Positions 58,870-64,000 of a DNA stretch of 64,000 bases are shown here, piece after piece. Under the pieces are notes generated by a model. It was not told the origin of the DNA. It was given only the letters and a program-made list of their open reading frames with translations, and made no database searches. The DNA is taken from assembly GCF_000003195.3 (NCBI RefSeq), contig NC_012872.2, positions 992,001 through 1,056,000 of the forward strand, written 5' to 3'. The DNA comes from Sorghum bicolor (taxonomy: Eukaryota; Streptophyta; Magnoliopsida; Poales; Poaceae). The translations under genes and the position numbers were made by a program. The first letter of the stretch is position 1, and each line of letters starts with the position of its first letter.

Positions 58870-60680
58870 TGTTGACGGTCCTTAATGCTCACATTTAACC
58901 GTCAACTAATCATAGAAAAGGACCTATATGCAACTAATATCCAAAATTAGGGTTTCATCTGACAGAATTCCACGAGTTTTGGTGTTTGTCTATTTCTGCA
59001 GGGGGTTATCAGGAAATATGGAGGAAAGGTCCACATGTCGGGTTTACATAGAGATATTAACGTGCACCGCAATTATCCAACATCTAGAAGAGTCCAGAAG
59101 CCACGGGAATGAAGCGGAGGCAGAACGGGGTCTGGCCCAGGGCGCGCGCCCTCCTGTGGTGCCCAATCAGGGTCCACTTCGGGGATTATGTCCCACCGAC
59201 TCTAAGGATCGAGGAAAATCACGTGATTAAGGTCGGTTTGATCGGATGGTGGAGAATAACGTGACGCGGATCGATGACGTGGAAATTCCTTGGGGGCTAC
59301 TCTTCCTAGATTTCTTGGGAGCTACTATTCCTAGACTATATAAAGAGACCCCCACCAGCCCTTGGAGGCATACCTCTTCTACAGAATCAAAGCTAGGGTT
59401 TGAATTATTCATCCAAGTAGAGAGGATCCCTCTAGTTCATCTAGTTCTAGTTCTAGTTAGTTCTAGTTGTAATCTAGAAAATAGGGAGAGTGAAGAGGAG
59501 AGCGGAGGAGGAGCCGGATCTGTCGGATCTTCCTCAACCTCAACATTGTACTTTTGCAGCAACTGGTTCGTTCTTCATCGTTCTCCAAGTTCTTCAATTC
59601 ATAATTTCTGAGTTCTTTAATTACTTTTATTTACATTCAAGTTATTTATTGGATTCCCGCTTGCATCAAGTGCTCTAGTCTTTGCAACGCTAGAGTAGTA
59701 ATTAATAAATTAGACATGGTGTTTAGTCTTGCAATTACCTGGAATTGCACCCAATCCTGCGGATTGTTGTGGTAACCCTAGGGTAGTGATAGCCCTAACG
59801 GTCGACGTATTCCACCTCGTTCGGATCGGTGTTTGTAGGACCATAGTCAGAGCTTCCTAGCCCCCTTCTCATCTCTTTTTGTGGTTAGTGTTCTGATGTT
59901 CCGAAATAAATAATCTTTGAAGTAATTCTTGATTCTTAGATCAACTAAAAAACTCTTAGGAAACTTCCTCTATTCCCACCAAAAATAATTATATAGTTAT
60001 CCTTGGGCGATCTTGAATCTTAATTAGTACACTCACGTTCCCTTGGAAAATTGATACTCTAGAATACTTCCGTGTGAAAGCTACATCGGTATTCGTGCGC
60101 TTGCGGATTTTTCTGTTTGTGTGTAAAATACCCAACACCCTTCTAGTTTAAGTAAGCAACTTGTTATTATTCGTTCTTTGGTTCACAACTCATATTGAGT
60201 GCTTTGATCTTAGTCATTACTTGGTTGAAGTAGTATTTCGTAGTGTAGGCGTGGTGCTTAGGCTAGGTTTACTTGTGAATGTCCCCTGATCAGCCAGACA
60301 GTGGTAGTTCGCGTAAGTGACAGCTGCGTTGATTCTTCTATAGTCCACTTGCTGTTGATAGGATTGATAGACTTATAGGTGCCTGATAGGGGGTTACTCT
60401 GATTCTCCCCCTATTCGGGTTACTTGCCCGATAAGATGATATTATACAAAGTTTACCGGAGTCGGAACAAGAGTGCATTAGTATTTTCTTTTTCTTAATA
60501 TGATCTAGCCTAATTGTACGGTCAAGTCTATATACTATGTTATCATCACAACTGTTCCTTGTGGATTCGATATTTAAAACCTCTAGGTAAAATGTGATAT
60601 TGGTATGATATTTGTGCGCTTGCGGATAATCCTACTTAAATCTATTTAAATGGAGTACAGTTAATTTATACCAACAAGCA
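58870..60680 (+). mobile_element. 5' LTR of a Ty3/gypsy-type retrotransposon
   Basis: About 1.8 kb starting TGTTGACGGTCCTTAATG and ending near accaacaagca, just before a primer-binding site. A TATA box (actatataaagag) lies near 59334, followed by the expected R/U5-type sequence. The open frames here (for example near 59246-59611) are LTR sequence, not genes. The second LTR is not in the window. Confidence 0.7.
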
Positions 60681-60684
60681 TTTT

Positions 60685-60702
60685 TGGCGCCGTTGCCGGA
60701 GA
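60685..60702 (+). other. Retrotransposon primer-binding site
   Basis: TGGCGCCGTTGCCGGAGA, nearly the site used by plant Athila/Calypso-type gypsy elements (usually ...CCGGGGA, assigned in the literature to tRNA-Asp). It starts four bases after the LTR end. It sets the plus-strand orientation of the element. Confidence 0.75.
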
Positions 60703-63700
60703 ATGGTTTGCTGATTTTGACTTAGTTTAGCTTAATCTTGTATTATACTTTTATCTTTTCCTGTTTTTATCTCAATCTCTTTATTATTTTTGTGTTCATC
60801 CTTATGGATGTTTTTAATTCTATTGATATTTATCTTTATGGCATGTGCAAGAGCTTAAAGCATAAATTTTATCATAATATCTATAAGCTATGCCCATGTC
60901 TACATAATATAATAAATCCTCCTCAAATGTATCATGGGATCATTAATCGTGACCTTGCTTTACTAGGCCCCATGTTCATTCAACATTTGGGTCTTACCAA
61001 GAGTTATAAGGAATCCCTTGATTTATCTTCTCGAGAGTTCTTTCTTATCATTTAAAAGCAATGCTCAAAAGAGTTGCTCTGGCTATTTCTTAGCTCCCCA
61101 AAAGAAGAAAAGGATTTATTATCCAAACTAAAAATAGAAGTCTTGGTAGCTAAAACACAATCACATCATTCTTAAAATTTAGCTATCAATCCTAAACCTT
61201 TAAAATTCCACATCAATGATTTAGACTTCCAATTAGCCAAGATGCTCATAAATTAACGCATATCAAATCTTCTTAGAAGTGTATGTTGGAAAAAGCATCA
61301 TCAACTTCCTTTCCTTTCCTAAAAAGACATTGGGAAGAATTTAAGGATGGCATGCCAAGTGATGCCATAGAAGGAGAGTCAAGCCACTTAGAAATAAATT
61401 CTATCCAAAAAATTATTTATCAATGACTGAAGAATATGAACTTTCTACTTATGAAACTCAACTATTGACTAAGAATATGAACTTTCTACTTATGAAACTC
61501 AACTATTAACTTATGTCCTAGCTTCTTCTTCAGTTCTTGTACGAGGGAATGAAGTTGAGACTGGGATGACAGCCAGGATCTTCTTCCCTTCTATGCCCAT
61601 ATTAAATGTCTTTGAACTCATCCTTGACCCCAATAAATCTTTTTATTCTCCTTCTACTAAACTTCATAATGACCCTAGGAATCCATCAAGATGTCTTAAG
61701 AATAGGAGTCATGAAAATTATAGAAATACCCAAGAAGAGCAACAACAATGGAAGGAATGCGTAGAACATACTAGAAATACACATGTTATTGTCAAAGAAT
61801 GGAAGAAGATGAAGTTTTAGCACTAGCATCTAAACTTGGTCTAAATTAAATGTTAAGCTTAAATCAATTTATTTGATAAACAAAACTCACCCAAGTTTAG
61901 AGAAAGCTTTATACGAGACCAACCTTAGGGACATCACTTCATGAGAAATCCTAGAAAATAAAATATCTAATAAATGTTATAGGCATGAAATAATAGAGAC
62001 AAATTTATTGCCTATAGACAACCATGAAGAGACACCCTCGGAGTTTAAAAAGGGAGATCATATTGCCGAGCATGTGAATTATTTCATTAAACACCCTATC
62101 AGACCCATGCTCATATGAGAAATCTCCTGGATCAATTAGTCACTAATATTATCACACACAAGATCCTCAACCCCCTTATTCTATCTATTAATAAAATCAC
62201 TAAGAGGGTGGTTGTAGACACATAAGACCATAAATATTGTGGATCTTGTTGTGGTGAATAATACACTTAGAGTGGTGTTGGAAGGGAAACCACTTCACCA
62301 AACCACATCTTGAAGGTTTCTAAGGACAAGCTTAGTGTTCTAAAACAAGCACTGTTTAGGCCATGTCATTAGTGTTCTTCTATTGTGCTACCCTTGTTAA
62401 TTGAGCATAGAATCATAATTATGAAAATACTCCTTCGGGTATTCTTGTCACTAACCCTCTAGGATTGGAGCAAAAGATCGATGGAGTAATAAATACATGG
62501 TATGTCCAACCAATCACTATGCAACATTGAATTACTTTCATCCAATCTTGATTTTTGAAAAAATCAAGCTTAGGAGATATGCTTACATAGATATATCTTT
62601 TGCCACATTGCTATACTATCTTGGTTGTCCCTACTTTTAAGATATGCTCAATTTGTTGAATAATAATCATGCTTTTTTATCATTGTTTGAGTAAATCTCT
62701 ATAATGCTTTCATGTTACCTTTGTTTGCTGTAGTATATGTTTAGGTTTGGAGTAGTTTCACTCATCTCTTAAATGAAGCATGGTGCCTAGTTTAGGAGTG
62801 GTGAACTTACATTCAAAGGCTTTTTTAAATTAAGCGTGGTGCTTAGGTTAAAATACCCTCCTAAGTCAAAATAGACGTGGTGTCTAGGTTGATTTTTAAG
62901 CCGATAGTATGTTGTAGTAGATATTGAAATATTTTTGTTAGACTAACCCCTGCAGAAAAACTTTCAAATTCAAAGTGGGAAAGTCCTGATATGAACTCGC
63001 ACTGGAGATGAAAAGATACAATAATTTTGCACAAGGAAGATACAACTCACTCGTAGCCAAGAAGAAATAAGGATTGATAAGAGAAGAGAATGCGACGTTC
63101 TGCACTCTCACCTCTAAGGTCAATAAGGGAGGCCAACTCTACTAGCTAGTCCAACTGAGTCCTTCCTTATCGCTCCCCACGCTGGCATAATAATGACTGG
63201 AGTGAAAAGAGTTGATAGATTAAAGAAGCAAAAGATGGCAAAAGCATAAGTGCAATAGAGGAGACAAGATGTCCATGAACAGCTCAAGATGCAAGAGGAA
63301 GAACCACCAGTCATTTACCCTTCATCAGTTAGTCTCATCACGCTCTAATAATGAAGGTAATATTCTAAGGTAAGTGGTCACTCTCTCCTCTTGATCTTGG
63401 TGTGCACATAAATTAAAACACAAACATGTTAGAGTTACAACTTAAATTGATCAACCTAGTTAACTCAACATGATTTATCTTTTAAGATTGTTTATGACAC
63501 TGCCCTTTTAATCTCAGTCTTAACCAAACAAGTTAAAACATTGTATTCAATCTTAAAAATATGATAGTCATACTCATGGGAAAATTTATATAGAGATAGA
63601 CAATCCTTCCATTGGTTAAGCAACTTCATTCTTTTCTGTCATATGAACTTAAATGAAACATTAAATGCTTAATATTTTGATCTTACCACTCATAAATAAA

Positions 63701-64000
63701 TAAATCATGTAATACAATTTCATCTTATTTAATATGTCTAAGGATGGAGAAAAATAAATAAAGAAATAGATTTGGTTCTGTTGATGTTTTTCCACCAGCA
63801 GAGCCCATGCACTTGATCTCTACCTTAGTTTTGCAAACAAGACAACACATCAAGCAAAGTTTATTAATTCTACAAGTAAAAGTTCTGTGAGCATGCACAC
63901 TGAGCAAGATGCTACCAACTATCATTAAAGCTCTACTTCAACCTACTGGCCAAATCAAAGAACAAAGTTACATTACCATCACTAGAGGTATGCAACCATC
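60703..64000 (+). mobile_element. Decayed internal region of the LTR retrotransposon
   Basis: AT-rich leader and gag-like region without an intact reading frame. Short frames (60738-61055, 61566-61820) carry no motif I can name. No protease, reverse transcriptase or integrase signature was seen before the window ends. A near-duplicate of about 48 bp (gaatatgaactttctactta...caactatt) occurs near 61433 and 61481. The phrase (g/c)(a/c)gtggtgc(t/c)tag(g)tt recurs near 62780-62895. The element is either non-autonomous or badly decayed, and it continues past the window. Confidence 0.6.

Noticed and set aside
59246..59611. A 121-residue plus-strand open frame
   Set aside because: It lies wholly inside the retrotransposon LTR after the TATA box; no domain.
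1..64000. Prokaryotic-style features (operons, ribosome binding sites, CRISPR arrays, origins)
   Set aside because: Spliced genes, plant protein families and plant transposons show eukaryotic nuclear DNA; no regularly spaced repeat array was seen.

Overview
This window is nuclear DNA of a flowering plant, most likely a panicoid grass close to sorghum. The grounds are GT-AG introns, GC-rich first exons, AT-rich intergenic DNA packed with miniature transposons (MITEs), and proteins that match plant nuclear families. No rRNA, tRNA, CRISPR array, operon or bacterial signal was seen. Gene models below were built by hand: exon phases were matched across every junction and each assembled CDS length is a multiple of three. 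The species call is inference.

Layout. Positions 1-6700 hold no intact gene. They contain at least six copies of one MITE family (ends GGCCTTGTTTAGTT, 3-bp target duplications), a long TA microsatellite and a broken LINE. A PAT1-type mRNA decapping activator lies on the minus strand at 7539-13002. Two abutting Tourist-like MITEs, a degenerate 'tagcgg' repeat patch and three tandem MITEs follow, then a small LEA14-type gene (16515-16973, plus). A complete non-autonomous CACTA transposon (19915-23168) with unexplained internal sequence comes next.

The central block (24427-34917, plus) is a tandem triplication of ketopantoate hydroxymethyltransferase (KPHMT, first committed step of pantothenate synthesis). 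The three copies have 2, 3 and 5 exons. The 5-exon copy carries the conserved, ancestral-looking protein and one GC-AG intron. The other two share derived residues and appear to have lost introns stepwise. Part of the DNA downstream of copies 1 and 2 is duplicated too, and a Mutator-type foldback element with a 9-bp target duplication has split that DNA after copy 2.

Three multi-exon minus-strand genes follow: a Tic22-like protein (35811-41435), a Der/EngA double-GTPase (42616-47609) and a CUE/DUF1771/Smr-domain protein (49271-56877). From about 58.1 kb to the end the DNA is LTR-retrotransposon: two diverged related LTRs head to tail, a primer-binding site at 60685 and a decayed internal region running out of the window.

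The genes are not a pathway cluster. PAT1 acts in mRNA turnover, LEA14 in stress protection, KPHMT in vitamin B5 synthesis, Tic22-like and Der probably in organelles, and the Smr protein in a nucleic-acid-related role. The most unusual items are the KPHMT intron-loss series, the CACTA element with a possible spliced cargo transcript, and a 43-nt PAT1 exon fragment fused to the LINE remnant.
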